This document shows positions 45,404 to 59,140 of a DNA stretch of 64,000 bases, in pieces (the stretch's first letter is position 1; each line of letters starts with the position of its first letter). Source of the stretch: Pyrus communis (lineage: Eukaryota > Streptophyta > Magnoliopsida > Rosales > Rosaceae). The stretch lies in assembly GCF_963583255.1 (NCBI RefSeq), contig NC_084805.1, forward strand, positions 2,062,560-2,126,559, written 5' to 3'. The notes under the pieces are model-generated. The model had not been told where the DNA came from. It worked only from the letters and a program-made list of their open reading frames with translations, and did no database searches. The translations under genes were made by a program, and so were the position numbers.

Positions 45404-46756
45404 AAAAAATAAAAAAACAATAACAACAACAACAAAGCCAAATAAGTAAATTGCACCCAAAAAAAGGCAAAGCCAGGGCAGACCTCATGGACCAAACCAA
45501 ACAATGCACTACCGTCGTCATTATCATCATCGTGCACTTGTGCTCATGAACGACATTGAGCTATCAAAACCAAATCAAAACCAAAGTTGTCGTTTTCAAG
45601 AAAGAAACAATCATTTTGTTTTTGTTTGTGTTTTTTTTACACAAATAAAGTCATATTAGTCTTCACTAATGTAAAAAAAAAGAAGTGAAGTGTGTTTATA
45701 TATACCATATATCATATATATATATATATATACATACTCTTTTTTAATGTAGGATTCAATATGGTCACCCACAACTAGGTATCATTATTCAGTAAATACA
45801 AATCTACATGTCGCTCTCGCATGTATTCCCATGATTCGAATGTGCGACGTTTTAACTAACCACAAGTATATATAATTTTATAGCTTAAAATATTTACACT
45901 CCCAGCTAAATGCAAAGCATTTGGTCCACTGATTACATATTAAATTATAATTAGCAACGAGTACTCCCGAGTGTCGGCAACTCCAAAGGTCAACATTGCC
46001 ATTTAGTGATTATTAATAAAAATAATAATTATAAAGATAAATTAAGTTCTCATTTTTATTATGATTAATTGAAACCGTATTTTATTTATTTTATCAACAT
46101 TTTTTTATCTTTGTCTACATCATTATTTGAATATTAAATTAATTTTAAAAGTGAAAAACTTATTTAATCAATTATAAATAATTCTTTTAGAATTTTGCAC
46201 ATATTTCTATTTTTAATTTGTATATTTTCAATTCTTTTTATACCCATCTTTTTTAAGAAAATTAAGTTACCTATAATTTTAATCATGACATATACCCACA
46301 TACTTTTTTTTTGTACCCACATTTTAAATTTCTACCGATATTCTTTTAGTTTTTAATTCGCACCCATGTGTTTCTAATTTTTATGCCCATATTTTTTTTA
46401 AAATTTTGATTTGTACCCATAATTTAAATTTTGATATGTACCCATATATTTTTTTTTATTTTATGAATGTACCCATATTAATACATGTATTTATTTTTAT
46501 GTTTAAAATATATTAATAATTATTTTTTAAAAATATGAACAATTACGTGGATACATTAATTTTTTTTACTATAACTATGTGAAGAACAATATTACTCTAT
46601 TATTGATTTTTAAATAATTATTATATTTCAAAATACTATTTGAATTCGTTTAAATTTCATAATATGTGAGTTATATAGAATTCATAAATGCGGGAGTTAA
46701 ATTCCCTAGATGGTGCAATATTTAAATGTTGAACTTCGATCAAAATATTTGAATAA
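45404..46756. other. AT-rich intergenic with degenerate TACCCAT repeats
   Basis: No gene. 46225-46480 has about eight GTACCCATAT-like motifs separated by AT-rich spacers. A TA microsatellite lies near 45715-45731. Confidence 0.5.
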
Positions 46757-46929
46757 AGTAAATTTCTTTTGAACAAACGATATTATATACACTAAGGGAG
46801 AGGGGATGTGCTTACCCTCACATTTGGCTAGCAATAATGTGGTTCAAATTCCTCTTTGGCGACAATCAAACTTATGACCTTTCACTTACAAGTAAAGAGG
46901 AATACCACTAGACCCGTAATATTAAGTGG
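46757..46929 (-). mobile_element. SINE, family 1 (173 bp, best preserved)
   Basis: Flanked by an 8-bp duplication TTGAATAA (46749-46756 and 46930-46937). On the minus strand: ACCACTTAATATTACGGGTC, CTAGTGGTATTCC (A-box-like), then GGTCATAAGTTTGATTGTCG (decayed B box), ending ATATCGTTTGTTC plus a short tail. Pol III-transcribed, moved by LINE enzymes. Confidence 0.75.
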
Positions 46930-46937
46930 TTGAATAA

Positions 46938-49309
46938 TAAAATTTTAATTAATCTAACTTTTTTTGTGGAGCATCAGCTGGATATATATCATCAATAATT
47001 GAGTCCATGAGAGGCATGCATGGTTCAGTTTGATCCTTTCACTTTCAACTTTCAAGATCTTAAAAGGTTCTGTTTCTGTTAAGGATATCGGATATCAAAC
47101 AATAAGTTAGCAAATAAATGGGGTGGCTGTAAGAGAAGCATCCAAATAACCCACTTGACCTAATTGTTTAATTCATGTGGAGCAAAGCATGCATATGGCA
47201 ATATGCAGTCAGCCTCTAGAAGAAACACTATGCACATGTGACACCCTTCATCATACACATGGATATGCTTTGGAAATATACATATATATCTCTGTAAATT
47301 TAATTCCCTGTTGCCAATTTGTCGTGCCATGGATTCTAATTTACACACATGCATTCTTGCCTGCCTGGGCATACTCCCTCTTTCTCTTTGTGTTCGAGGA
47401 AAGTGATTTTCACATACTTTTTTTTTTCGTGTACATTTTAGTTTATTTTTGACATTTGAATAGAATAAAGCAAAAAAAAGAAAAGAAAAAGGGTTTAAAC
47501 AGAAATATACAGAAGAACAATAAATATATATATATATATATATATTTATACATACAAAAATCATTTCCCATGATCTAGTGTTTGATGATGTAATATTATT
47601 CTTGGTATAAAGTATTGTGATGAGTGACACTACCAATATGTATATGCAACTCAACCATTTTTGGACCAAATAATTAGTAGTAGTGTACTGTATGAAAATG
47701 CTTTTAAAATAACTAAAAGCAGTTTCAAATCATCAAAAGCATTTCTAATCATGTTTGACAAAAAAAGTTAGATGTTCCTTGATAGTGGGCAACTTACATG
47801 TTTATTAAAAAAAAATGCAATGTACTTCTAATAAAAAAATTTCAAGAAAAATACTTACAAAACATAAGTGTTTTCTAAAGAATCAATTCCAAACCAGCAA
47901 TTAACATCGCTATAGTATCTAGGGTTGTTTTCAATGACATTTCGTCTTATTTTCAATCGACCCATTTTGTTTAACTTAGTTAATATCATGGAATTAGAAG
48001 CACATATTAATTAGTTCCTCAATCTTTTTCATGGAATCCTGCATTGTTAAGTATAAGACATTCGACGGGTTAAAGTATGAAGATGCATGATTAAGATTTT
48101 GCAAAAGTGTGCAAGGAAAAAACAAATGTTATAATATCATTCATGCTTATCATTATTAGTATTAGCTGTTGGAACATCACAATATTGCACAACTCAATCG
48201 GCAAAGTCCCGTTGGTTGCAGAAGATCGATCTAGTTGACCCCCCCCAAAAAATGGATGGATCAACCTTGATCTATATTCGGATCCATTTATATTCAAACT
48301 AACATATTTGATACCTATTCGGATCATCCGATCTGACTTGTCGATCCAGATCGAATTGGATTATTATCAGATTTAATTTAAGACCTAGAAAAGATTACAA
48401 TATCATTAGTAACCTCATTTTTTTTGTTATATTATTTCTCTTTTTTTATTTAAAATTTTTATGTTGAATAATAAGAAAATAGGATATAAGTGTATTTTTA
48501 TTTCATAAAAAACTTAAACTACTCTTACACAAAAGTATAAACAATATAAAAATTAAATAATATGTTATACTAAGTCTAATCGGTCAACCTCGATCCATAT
48601 CAGGATCCATTTGTAATCAGACTATCAAATTCTGATCTTATTCAGATAATCATATTGGAAGTAGCGATTCATATTCTATTAATTACATCGTATTCAGATC
48701 ATATCTAGGTCAAAATCTAATCCATTAGTTACAAAATATTCTAAATTTCTATATTTATGAATCTAAACAAGTGAATTGGTTCATGTCAATTTATAAATTA
48801 TGAACTTTTGTCCAAATTCTAAGGTTATTTCCCTCATACCCTCATTCAAGAATAGGGTTACCGTTTTTATTGGTCTTCTTTATGGGATATATTGTTTTTC
48901 TTTTATGGGAAATTCACTTTTTATATAAGATAAATATATAAAAAAAATTGCTATGGTATGTGAACTTGTTTTTCTTTATTAACCTATTGGTACAAAGGAA
49001 AAAGTTCGAGAATGGAATTTACAGAAGAAAGAGGGCCAACCAACTAGGCAAATACATAAAATTCCATCTGTTAGAGATATACTTGCAAAAAATTAATTTG
49101 TATAAATTAATGGCACACCAACAATTAAACAAAAAGAGGCGTAAAGAGACAAAGGGAGTGGCTACTTATATTTCTTTCTTCCGATTTGGAAATTGGGATT
49201 TTCTGTTATGACTGTGACCCAACACCAATAGATATCACGTCAAATATATACTTAATACAAATTATACAATTTGATCAAATTCCTAACTACTACTACAAAA
49301 ATAAATTTT
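46938..49309. other. Gene-poor intergenic region
   Basis: No supported gene. (TA)n at 47524-47546. A diverged direct repeat built on CAACCTYGATCYATAT and GGATCCATTT lies at about 48258-48370 and 48578-48690. The frame 47160-47669 crosses the TA repeat and has no domain. Confidence 0.45.
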
Positions 49310-49505
49310 ATTTTTAAAACAACCAGTTGATGGTTTCGTCTTGACAGTCTAATGTATTGGGAGTTGAGAAGACTTATTGAGGTATTTCAGCCTCCCTGAC
49401 CACCATAGTACGATTCACCAACGTCAAAATACGAACTCAAAAAATATCGTGTAAAATATAAACCTAAAATTTGTGCCCAACCACTATGCCACCTCGTAGT
49501 GGTTG
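49310..49505 (-). repeat. SINE-like repeat, family 2
   Basis: Third copy of the repeat seen twice at 22735-23150. The minus strand has GTGGCATAGTGGTTGGGC and, about 55 nt on, GAGTTCGTATTTTG, resembling pol III A and B boxes. Confidence 0.45.
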
Positions 49506-50642
49506 CCTAACTACTTCAACTTAACATCGGTCCTTTTTGTCTCTTGCCATGTGCGGCTGTCACTAGTTATTAATTCATTAAAACTATACTATATATACAA
49601 TACAATGGACAATATATTTAGGAAACTGTTATTAGGATTTCAAAATTTTCATTGTGCACTTCTTGCTAGTATATATTTCATTTTAGATATAGAAATTTTA
49701 GAGTGTGCGATTAAAATTTTACAGGGCCAATAATAATACTTTCTATGTACATGTATAGCTAGTTAAAAGAAATATAGCGATTTTTATTTTTTTGCACAAA
49801 TTTTACACACGTTATTATGAGGCAATTCTGTAATATATATTTATACAACATGCACTTCGAAGAATACTGAACGGATGTCAATGAAAAACACTAAAAAATT
49901 CAAATTATATAAAAGAACAAAACTCAAAATTTATATTGCAGTAAGAATGAGTCGGGCTCAACTTTTCTTCTACTTCAAAACATTTGTTTAAGCGACTAAA
50001 AGTGTGTCTGTGTCCACTCAATAGTCTTATTTTTCCACAATATACTAATTTATCATCTATATTTTAGTTGTAAAGTAAAAATATAACGAGTGAGTATGCA
50101 TAGCAGCGCTCATGTTTAATTTTAACAATAAAATAGAATATTGAGTGATTTGTTTGTAAATAGCCCATCATATTAGGTAAATGGATAAGTATACAACTCA
50201 ATTAATCTACTAACTACCTTATTCATTCTTTAAACAACAAACAACCAATGGGTACATTTATCTCTTTAAACTGGTAAATTTTTTCCTTAAAAAGGTGTAC
50301 AGCTGAATTTAAATGTTCCTCACCAATGAGTACATTTATCTCTTTAACTCTAAACCCTTTAGTGTTAGGAGATTAGATAGGCTTTTGGACGTGGTGCTCA
50401 TATATCAATCGTCACATCATGTAATTTACAAAAAATTTATTTAAAATTTCAGTCTCTCCATCATCACTCTAAATGAATAAACATATAATATTACTCTCAT
50501 TCGGAATAAATTCTTGAATTTTATCCGGATGTGAACGCCAGTCAACTCATCATTTGTTATTTATTTTGTTAGGGTGCATGTAAAAACATTTTTATGCTTT
50601 CTATTTATTTTTATTCTATTTCCTACATGGTTTATTATTTTA
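49506..50642. other. Intergenic, no gene seen
   Basis: AT-rich; short frames only. Confidence 0.45.
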
Positions 50643-51636
50643 GGGCTCGTTTACGTAACCGTAATCAAAATAGAGGAATTAGATTGAGAAGGAATTAGAT
50701 TGATGAGGAATTAGATTAAGGAGGAATTAAATTGAGGAGGAATTGGATTGAGGAGGAGTTAGAATCGGATTCCTGTTGAAGCTATTTACTTAAATGTTCT
50801 GGAATCGGAGTAAAAATGAAACGAAATTCATATAAGTTGTTTACTAATTCACCTGAATCGGAATAGATATCACTATGATTACTAAAATGTCCTTATTCTT
50901 TTTGTTTTATTTCTTTCGCATATTTTTTTTTAATAACATTTTCACAAAATGTTAAACCTTCATCTAACAGACTTTCCCTAGCAGAAAATAAGAACTCCTC
51001 CCTCCCCTTTCCCCCTCGCTTTCATCTTTCCCACTCACCCCTACCCCATAATCATCACCCTCCTCCCTGCCAAGTATTTCAATTTCAAGATTTTCTGGGT
51101 TTTGAGTGATTTCTTCACCAGATATGTGGGTTTATTATCTGGGGTTTGGGTGATAAATTCTTGAATCCGATTTGGGGGAAATGTGGTTGGGTTTTGTGAG
51201 GCAGTGGCAGAGGAGTAAGGCATGGCTACACGGGGAGGTGGAAGGTGTGGCGCAGACGATGAAGGTGAAGCGCATGGAGCGATGAGTTTGTTGGGTTGAA
51301 TAGCAGCCAAGCCCCAAATCGAAGGGAGCTATGGAGGAGGACGTGGAGGATTTTGAGGTGATGGAGCGAAAGGAGGTGGCAGAGCAGCAGAGAGCTAGTG
51401 GAAAGGATGGCGGGGTACTAAAGGTGCAGGGCATTTTGGGAAGGAAAATTTGATTCCGGATGGAGCCTTCTCCTCGGAATCCATTCTTCTAGGTAATACA
51501 ATTCCAACAATATCAGGAATTGAATTCCTGATTTTACATAGGGCTTGCAGAACTGTTCATTCCGCTTAAGTTGGTAAACGGAGGAATAATCAGAAATGGG
51601 GAATCCCATATCCTTTCCCCATATGTAAACACGGCA
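50643..51636. mobile_element. PIF/Harbinger-like non-autonomous element, 994 bp
   Basis: Ends GGGCTCGTTTACGTAACC and, on the minus strand, TGCCGTGTTTACATATGG. TTA flanks both sides (50640-50642, 51637-51639). Subterminal GGAATTAGATTGAGGA-type units repeat five or six times (50672-50763). The interior (about 50990-51425) is richer in G and C and may be captured host DNA, but I cannot identify a gene in it and no transposase is present. Confidence 0.6.
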
Positions 51637-51639
51637 TTA

Positions 51640-52989
51640 GAGAGTGTGACTTTACTCAAAATTCAAGAGTTAAAATATAAAATAAAAACACCGAAACAAA
51701 ATGATAATGATGTAATCAAATGACGAAAACAATTTTGACTTTGTTGATTTTGCAATGAATGATACTTGGAAAACGACCAAACAATTGATGCAAGCCAACA
51801 TTGTCGCTTGAAACAACAGATATGTACATATACTGTTATACATATACATACACATACATACTACAAATTAATACATAAATGTTCATACTCGTACTCTCGA
51901 CCCCCCATTGTGCTACATGGTTGACTTTCACTACGGAGTAGCTCGCCAATTCCGCATTCTATACCAGATGGACAAATTAATTCGTTACGCTCTTTGCAAA
52001 CATTGATATAAACCAATTAGAGTTACGTTTAAATTGCTTAGTCTGTTAATTTGACGCGTTAAAACTAACTGTCAATTTGCTTTCCAACTATGAGCCTAAT
52101 AGACTGGCTTTCTCGTTTAGTTAATATTAATTTGGTCAAGTCTTTATTTTGCTGAAAAATGTCCTCAAGTTCAATTCACATAAATACAAAATAAAATTTA
52201 ATCTTATTTAGGTATGTTTTTTTTTCCTAAATGACCTTAACCAAGCATAAAAAAAAATTTAAACCAAACATTTTTTAATGTTATTGATAAATAAAAAAAA
52301 AATTCAAGGAAGGTAGACGGACAGCTATGAAATAGTTGGCCACCACTTTGTAAACCTTTCATAGACAGCAGGGCAGAATCTCATCAAATTTATCGCGATA
52401 TTTTACCGGACTTTTCCGTATTTCGGGCACCCGCTGCACGAGTCGCACGTGATACCCAAGTACTAATGTGTCCTGTGCAACGGAAGAGGAGACTGACCTG
52501 CCGCTTCTTCCACCTCCTCCCTCTCTCACTTTCTCTCTCCTCCTCCGAAGAACAACTTCCGAACTCTCTCTCTCTTTCTCTCTCATTTGACAGCACACCG
52601 ACTGTGACCGACAGAGAGTGAGCGAGTTAGAAGAGAGAGAAAGTATCGAACCGAATCGGACGATATCCACCGAAGCCACCGACAATTCGCACAAAAAGCC
52701 CAACTCTTTTCTTGTTTTTTTTTTTTTTTTTTTTTTGTTGGAAAACTCTTTTCTTGTTTTTCTGCGTGTTATTTTACAGAACTACCCCTTGTCCCACCCT
52801 CCTCCACATTCCACTGCGCCACCGACACTCCGGTGGGGCACCCCGGCCCTTGGCCCGACCACCATAACTGCTGCCCTGTCCTCCATAATCTGGGTCCCAC
52901 CCTAAAACACATTTTTTAATTTATTTTTGGAGAATTAGTTTTTTTTCTGGTTAATTAATTAGGAATTTAGGAGTGTGTAGATCCAGTTA
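51640..52989. other. Upstream region of the cellulose synthase gene
   Basis: No gene. A perfect G-box CACGTG is at 52446-52451. CT-rich tracts lie at 52510-52590 and a T run at 52717-52737. This may be distal promoter; the transcription start is not identifiable. Confidence 0.4.
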
Positions 52990-53679
52990 AATAATCATCA
53001 ATGTACTCTCTCTCTCCCCCTCCCCTCTCATTTCTGTCCCAATCTCGTCCCTTCTGTGTTTTGAGTGTTGAATTTTCAACTCGCCCACTCGCTTTCAGAT
53101 TCTCTCTCTTCTCTCCCTCTTTCTCTCTCTAGAGGTGAAAAAAAGTTTTAATCTTTTTACTTTCTCCTCTCTATAATTTGGCAGCAAACCGTGTCACAGA
53201 TCGAAAGCCACCGAGTGTTCTTTTCAAGACAGCAAATTTCTTAGAGGACTCGGTCTCTCTCTCTCTACATTTCTCTCTCTCTCAAGAAAAGAATCATTCA
53301 TTGCTCACAAACAAAACCCTTTTTTCTAATTTAATTTTCTTTATTTATTCTAATTTCTTTAATTTCATCCTTTTTTATATTCACTCATTCTTTATTTCTG
53401 CCTCCCTCTCTCTCTTTACCTCTCTGTCTGCAAAGCCGTGATTTTATTCATTGTGTAATGTGGGGTTTTTCTTTCTAGTAATGGGTGCCTGAGAAGAGAG
53501 AGAACATACATAGAGAGAGAGAGAGGAAGAAGGAGGCAAAGCTTTGTTTTTTGGGGGTTTTGAGTGATGAGAAAGGCAGAGGAAGTGGTGCTGTGAAGTG
53601 GATTTCTCTCTCTTCTCTATCTATTTGGGTAGAGATTGAAGGCTCTCAGATTGTGTAGGGTGACTGAGTGATATCAGCT
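52990..53679 (+). promoter_or_regulatory. Probable promoter/5' leader of the cellulose synthase gene
   Basis: Pyrimidine-rich (CTCTCT) sequence typical of plant core promoters and 5' UTRs, changing to GAGAGA near 53510-53530. A weak TATA-like CTATAATT lies near 53171. A 5'-UTR intron is possible but not shown. Confidence 0.4.
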
Positions 53680-55948
53680 ATGGATACCAAAGGAAGACTT
53701 ATTGCAGGTTCTCACAACAGGAATGAGTTTGTTCTCATCAATGCTGATGAGGTTTCAAGAGTAAGTCCTCTCTTTCTCCCCCTTCCCCTCTCAACCTTTC
53801 AATTTCTGCTACTGCAAAATGTTAACAGCCTTCCAAATCTGTACATTTTCTACATTTTGCAGATACCCATTTGCTCATGCTTTCTCTCCCTTTCTCTCTC
53901 TCTCTCTCTAGCATTTGTTAGATCCTGAAATTAATACATTGGATTTTTCCTTCTATTTCTTCTGATGGGTTTATGCCATTTTCCACCTCTTGCTAGTTAT
54001 TTGTAGCAAAAAATTCTCTTTCAGTTCAGATTTACAAGCTGCAATTACAAAAGTTTTGAGGTTTTAGAGGATTAAATGGATTTTCATTCTATAGAGCTTG
54101 CAATTGTGTTTCCGCAACAGTTGATTTTGTAGGAAATCAGCTAGCAAATGGAGGATTTTTTTGCCCTCTTGGTTTTTGTTGTTTTGTTAATTGTTTAATC
54201 TTCCTGATCTGACAGAGATTGATAACGTTTTGGCACTTTACGAATTTGCAGGTAACATCTGTTAAAGAACTGAGTGGGCAGATTTGCCAGATCTGTGGAG
54301 ATGAGATTGAGATTACAGTGGATGGGGAGCCATTTGTTGCTTGCAATGAATGTGCATTCCCCGTTTGCAGATCTTGCTATGAGTATGAAAGGCGCGAGGG
54401 CAATCAAGCTTGCCCGCAATGCAAAACCCGATACAAGCGCATCAAAGGTGAGTCTCTCTCTGTCTTCACAAATTTAATGCCGAGCATTCATGGTGATTCT
54501 CGAAAAAGAGTACTGAAGATTCATCTTTTTGATAGGGAGTCAAAGAGTTGAAGGCGACGAAGAAGAGGATGACATTGATGATTTGGAGAATGAGTTTGAT
54601 ATTGCTAGCAATGAGAGGAGGGATCCTCACAGCATTGCAGAGGCAGTGCTGGCTGCTCGCCTTAACATTGGAAGGGGTTCGCATGTCAACGGTTCCGGGA
54701 TTAGCACACCAGCAGAGTTTGACTCTGCCTCCATTGCCTCCGAGATCCCTCTGCTGACCTATGGCCAAGAGGTGAATTGGTTTAACTGCTTGATGTTCTC
54801 TTTGTCAGCGATTGCAATAATTGATCGTGTCTGATAAGTTGAAATTCTTTTGTTTCTTTTTTCTATCCGGTGAAGGATGTTGGAATTGCCTCTGATAAGC
54901 ATGCTCTTATTGTTCCCCCATTTATGAGTCGCGGAAAACGGGTTCATCCAATGCCATCTTCTGATTCCTTTATGTCCTGTAAGTTCATTTAAGTCGGAAC
55001 AGTTTTGTGGCTGTTGAGTCCGCTTTATTCGTTCTGAAGAGTGTGATTGACTGATTGTTGCCTTGATGATGCAGTTCCACCGAGGCCAATGGATCCTAAG
55101 AAAGACTTAGCTGTGTATGGTTATGGAACTGTTGCTTGGAAGGAGAGAATGGAGGACTGGAAGAAGAAGCAAAATGAGAAACTTCAAGTGGTGAAGCACC
55201 AAGGAGGAAATAATGGTGGAGACAATAACGGAGAACCAGATGATCCCGATTTACCAAAGTAGGTGTTACTTTAGAATATGTTGATATTCCTGTGACTTTC
55301 CTTATCTTATTGTGTGAAATTGTGTTCTTTAGGTGTTAGAGATTGGTTACGTTTTTTATTAGTTTATTTTTTGTGTATTTTTCTTCTTTACATCAATTAT
55401 GGAGAGAAGAATATGTTGCTACTTGATATGAATCAAAACGGATACTGGTTAGGTGTTGGAAATAAGTTTTCGATGTAAACAACTTACTGCCATGCATGTT
55501 AGTGGAGAATCCAAATGGTGCAATATTTTTTGTCTTTTTTGACATAAGGTTAAAACTTAGCTCCGTCACTACTTAAAAAGTGTTATAATTGTGTTTCAAC
55601 CAAAGAGAGCTGATGATTTTACTTTCCTTTTTTACAGGATGGATGAAGGCAGGCAGCCGCTTTCGAGGAAGTTGCCTATTTCTTCTAGCAAGATAAATCC
55701 TTATAGGATGGTAATCTTACTCCGTCTTACAGTTCTTGGCCTCTTTTTTCACTATAGAATTCTCCACCCGGTCAACAATGCCTATGGACTCTGGTTAACT
55801 TCTATAATATGTGAGATTTGGTTTGCCATGTCATGGATATTGGATCAGTTTCCTAAGTGGTATCCAATTGAGAGAGAAACGTACCTTGATCGATTATCAT
55901 TGAGGTAGCCTCCTCTCTCTCTCTCTCCCTCCCTCCCTCACCTCCCTC

Positions 55949-55986
<38 letters not shown>

Positions 55987-58900
55987 TCTCATTGGATGCA
56001 GCTTTTTGAAATCTGCTCTAATCTAGTGTGAAAAAAATTTATTCAGGTATGAGAAGGAAGGGAAGCCATCTGAGTTGGCTGATCTAGATGTGTTTGTTAG
56101 TACTGTTGATCCTATGAAGGAACCTCCACTTATCACAGCAAACACGGTCCTGTCCATCCTTGCCGTAGATTATCCAGTTGACAAAGTTGCATGTTACGTA
56201 TCAGATGATGGTGCTGCAATGCTTACTTTTGAAGCCCTCTCAGAGACATCTGAGTTCGCACGAAAGTGGGTTCCATTCTGCAAGAAGTTCAGCATTGAAC
56301 CCCGTGCCCCAGAGTGGTATTTTGCTCAAAAAGTTGACTATCTGAGAGACAAAGTCGATCCGACATTTGTCAGGGAACGTCGAGCCATTAAGGTTAACAA
56401 CCTTCTTCATCTGTTTGATAAGTTTCTTGCCTGGCATGTAGTTTCTTGGATAAGTAATCCAAAATGAAAAAGGATAGGTGTCACTAACTGTTGGTACGAA
56501 AGACAATCATTTTTCTAAGCTTTCGGTACCCAAAAAAGAAAAAGAATTTTCATAATATTTCTTTGCATCATTATAATGAGACTTCTGGTAAGTGCTGGCT
56601 GATGACGTCTCTGATCGGGTGTTGTCATTTTTTTGGTACAGAGGGAGTATGAAGAGTTCAAAGTTCGGATAAATTTGTTGGTTGCAACAGCACAGAAGGT
56701 TCCTGAGGAGGGTTGGACAATGCAGGACGGGACTCCATGGCCTGGAAATAATGTCAGGGATCATCCAGGGATGATTCAGGTGAGGGGCAGTTCATTAATA
56801 CGTTTATGTTGAAGAGCAAATCCAAATGTTTTGCAGGCCCTTTTACACATTATGATTGAGTATTCCTAAGATTAATCATTTTTTTTGCAGGTTTTCCTTG
56901 GTCAAAATGGTGTTCGTGATGTAGAAGGAAATGAATTACCACGTCTTGTTTATGTGTCTCGTGAGAAGAGACCGGGTTTTGATCACCACAAGAAAGCTGG
57001 AGCTATGAATTCCTTGGTAGCTCTCTCCCTCTCTCTGGGAACTCTTTCTCTCTGAACTTTCTTATGTTTTCATTTGTCTAATTGTTATTTACTTTTTGGC
57101 AAAATCTAGGTGCGGGTATCAGCAATCATCTCAAATGCTCCTTATATACTGAATGTTGATTGTGATCACTACATAAACAACAGCAAAGCTCTTCGTGAAG
57201 CAATGTGCTTCATGATGGACCCCCAATCAGGAAAGAAGATCTGTTATGTACAATTTCCTCAAAGATTTGATGGGATTGATCTTCACGATAGATACTCAAA
57301 TCGCAACGTTGTATTCTTTGATGTAAGGGCCTTTTTCTTTGTTTATTTTATTCTAAAAGTAGGTGTGAGAGTCAGTTTCAAAAACATGATTCTTTCCGGT
57401 GGAAGCTAATTTCTTTTCATAATTTGAATGCAGATCAATATGAAAGGTTTAGATGGGATCCAAGGGCCCATTTATGTCGGAACCGGGTGTGTCTTCCGAA
57501 GGCAGGCACTCTACGGATATGATGCTCCTACCAAGAAAAAACCACCAGGGAAGACTTGCAATTGTTGGCCAAAATGGTGCTGCATGTGTTGTGGATCTAG
57601 AAAGAAGAACAAGAAATCCAAGTCAAATGATAAAAAGAAGAAGACCAAGGATACCTCAAAGCAGATACATGCACTAGAAAATATTCAAGAGGGAATTGAA
57701 GGTAAGAAGTTGTTTGCATGACTACCATTGTTTGTTTTCTTGTTACAGATTAATCTTTAATTTCCTTTGCTCAATATACTTGCGAATGTGGATTAACTCA
57801 GATATTTACATTGCTACTATAACTATTTGCAGGAATAGATAATGAGAAGTCATCCCTGATTCCCCAAATAAAATTTGAGAAAAAGTTTGGACAGTCGCCA
57901 GTTTTCATTGCTTCAACACTTATGGAAGACGGTGGAGTTCCAAAGGGAACAAGTTCTGCATCACTCTTGAAGGAAGCCATCCATGTCATTAGCTGTGGCT
58001 ATGAAGATAAATCAGAATGGGGGAAAGAGGTATGCTGTAACATCTCAGAAACTAGACTAATGGACTCTCAGGTGCTTAAGATTTGATGTTTGGCATTTTT
58101 CCGTTTTCTAAATCTTAATTATTTTCCAGGTTGGGTGGATCTATGGTTCTGTTACAGAGGATATCCTAACGGGCTTCAAGATGCATTGCCATGGCTGGCG
58201 ATCTGTGTATTGCATGCCCAAGAGGCCTGCATTCAAGGGTTCTGCTCCTATTAATCTTTCAGATCGGCTTCACCAGGTGCTTCGGTGGGCTTTGGGATCT
58301 GTTGAAATTTTGTTGAGCAGGCATTGCCCTATTTGGTATGGATACGGATGTGGTTTGAAATGGTTGGAGCGCTTTTCTTATATAAACTCGGTTGTTTATC
58401 CTTTGACATCCATCCCCTTGCTTGCCTACTGTTCCTTGCCAGCTGTCTGTCTCCTTACTGGGAAATTTATTGTCCCTGAGGTAATTTCCTCTTTCTATAT
58501 GTACATATGCATCAAAACTTTTAGATTTCAGCTAATATTGGCTTTCTCTGATTAACAGATTAGCAACTATGCCAGTATCCTTTTTATGGCTCTCTTCTTG
58601 TCCATTGCTGCAACGAGCGTACTCGAGATGCAGTGGGGACATGTTGGCATCCACGACTGGTGGAGGAATGAACAGTTCTGGGTGATTGGTGGTGCATCAT
58701 CACACTTCTTCGCACTCATCCAGGGTCTGCTCAAGGTTTTGGGTGGTGTTAACACAAACTTCACTGTCACATCCAAAGCAGCAGATGACGGAGAGTTTTC
58801 CGACCTATACCTCTTCAAGTGGACATCACTTTTGATCCCGCCCATGAGCTTATTGATCATAAACATAATTGGAGTCGTAGTTGGAGTTTCGGATGCCATC

Positions 58901-59140
58901 AACAATGGTTATGAAACATGGGGTCCTCTCTTTGGTAGGCTGTTCTTTGCCATTTGGGTCATCGTCCATCTTTACCCGTTCCTAAAAGGTTTGGTGGGAA
59001 GACAAGAGAGACTTCCCACCATCATTGTGGTGTGGTCAATTCTTCTGGCATCCATATTCTCCCTGCTATGGGTCCGAATCAACCCATTTGTGAGCAAAGG
59101 TGGCATTGTACTAGAAGTTTGCGGGCTGGATTGTAACTGA
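53680..59140 (+). CDS. CESA6: Cellulose synthase catalytic subunit, CESA6 clade
   Basis: Plasma-membrane glycosyltransferase that polymerises UDP-glucose into beta-1,4-glucan within the rosette complex; the CESA2/5/6/9 clade makes primary-wall cellulose. Fourteen exons: 53680-53760, 54252-54447, 54536-54771, 54876-54978, 55075-55258, 55638-55904, 56047-56392, 56642-56779, 56891-57016, 57110-57322, 57434-57701, 57833-58029, 58130-58480, 58559-59140. All junctions are in phase and total 3288 nt, 1095 aa. Start [19 protein letters not shown] and end [14 protein letters not shown] match CESA6-type proteins. RING-like zinc domain: eight Cys at 39, 42, 58, 61, 66, 69, 81, 84. Catalytic motifs: DDG 409-411, DCD 576-578, TED 794-796, QVLRW 834-838. 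Two N-terminal and about six C-terminal membrane segments. A Cys/Lys-rich class-specific stretch lies near 650-700. Intact. Confidence 0.97.
55910..55982 (+). repeat. CT-rich microsatellite in CESA intron 6
   Basis: CTCTCT and CCTCCCTC tracts directly after the exon-6 donor, ending in about 12 CT units. Likely length-variable. Confidence 0.85.

Noticed and set aside
47160..47669. 169-codon minus-strand open frame
   Set aside because: It runs through a TA microsatellite (IYIYIYIY) and A/T tracts, has no domain, and has no promoter or splice context.
52359..52703. 114-codon minus-strand frame upstream of CESA
   Set aside because: It is built from GA/CT repeats (REKERES, RRRREK) and lies in the likely CESA promoter.
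54466..54768. Minus-strand frames over the CESA exons
   Set aside because: These are antisense shadows of a gene with a complete, in-phase exon set on the plus strand.
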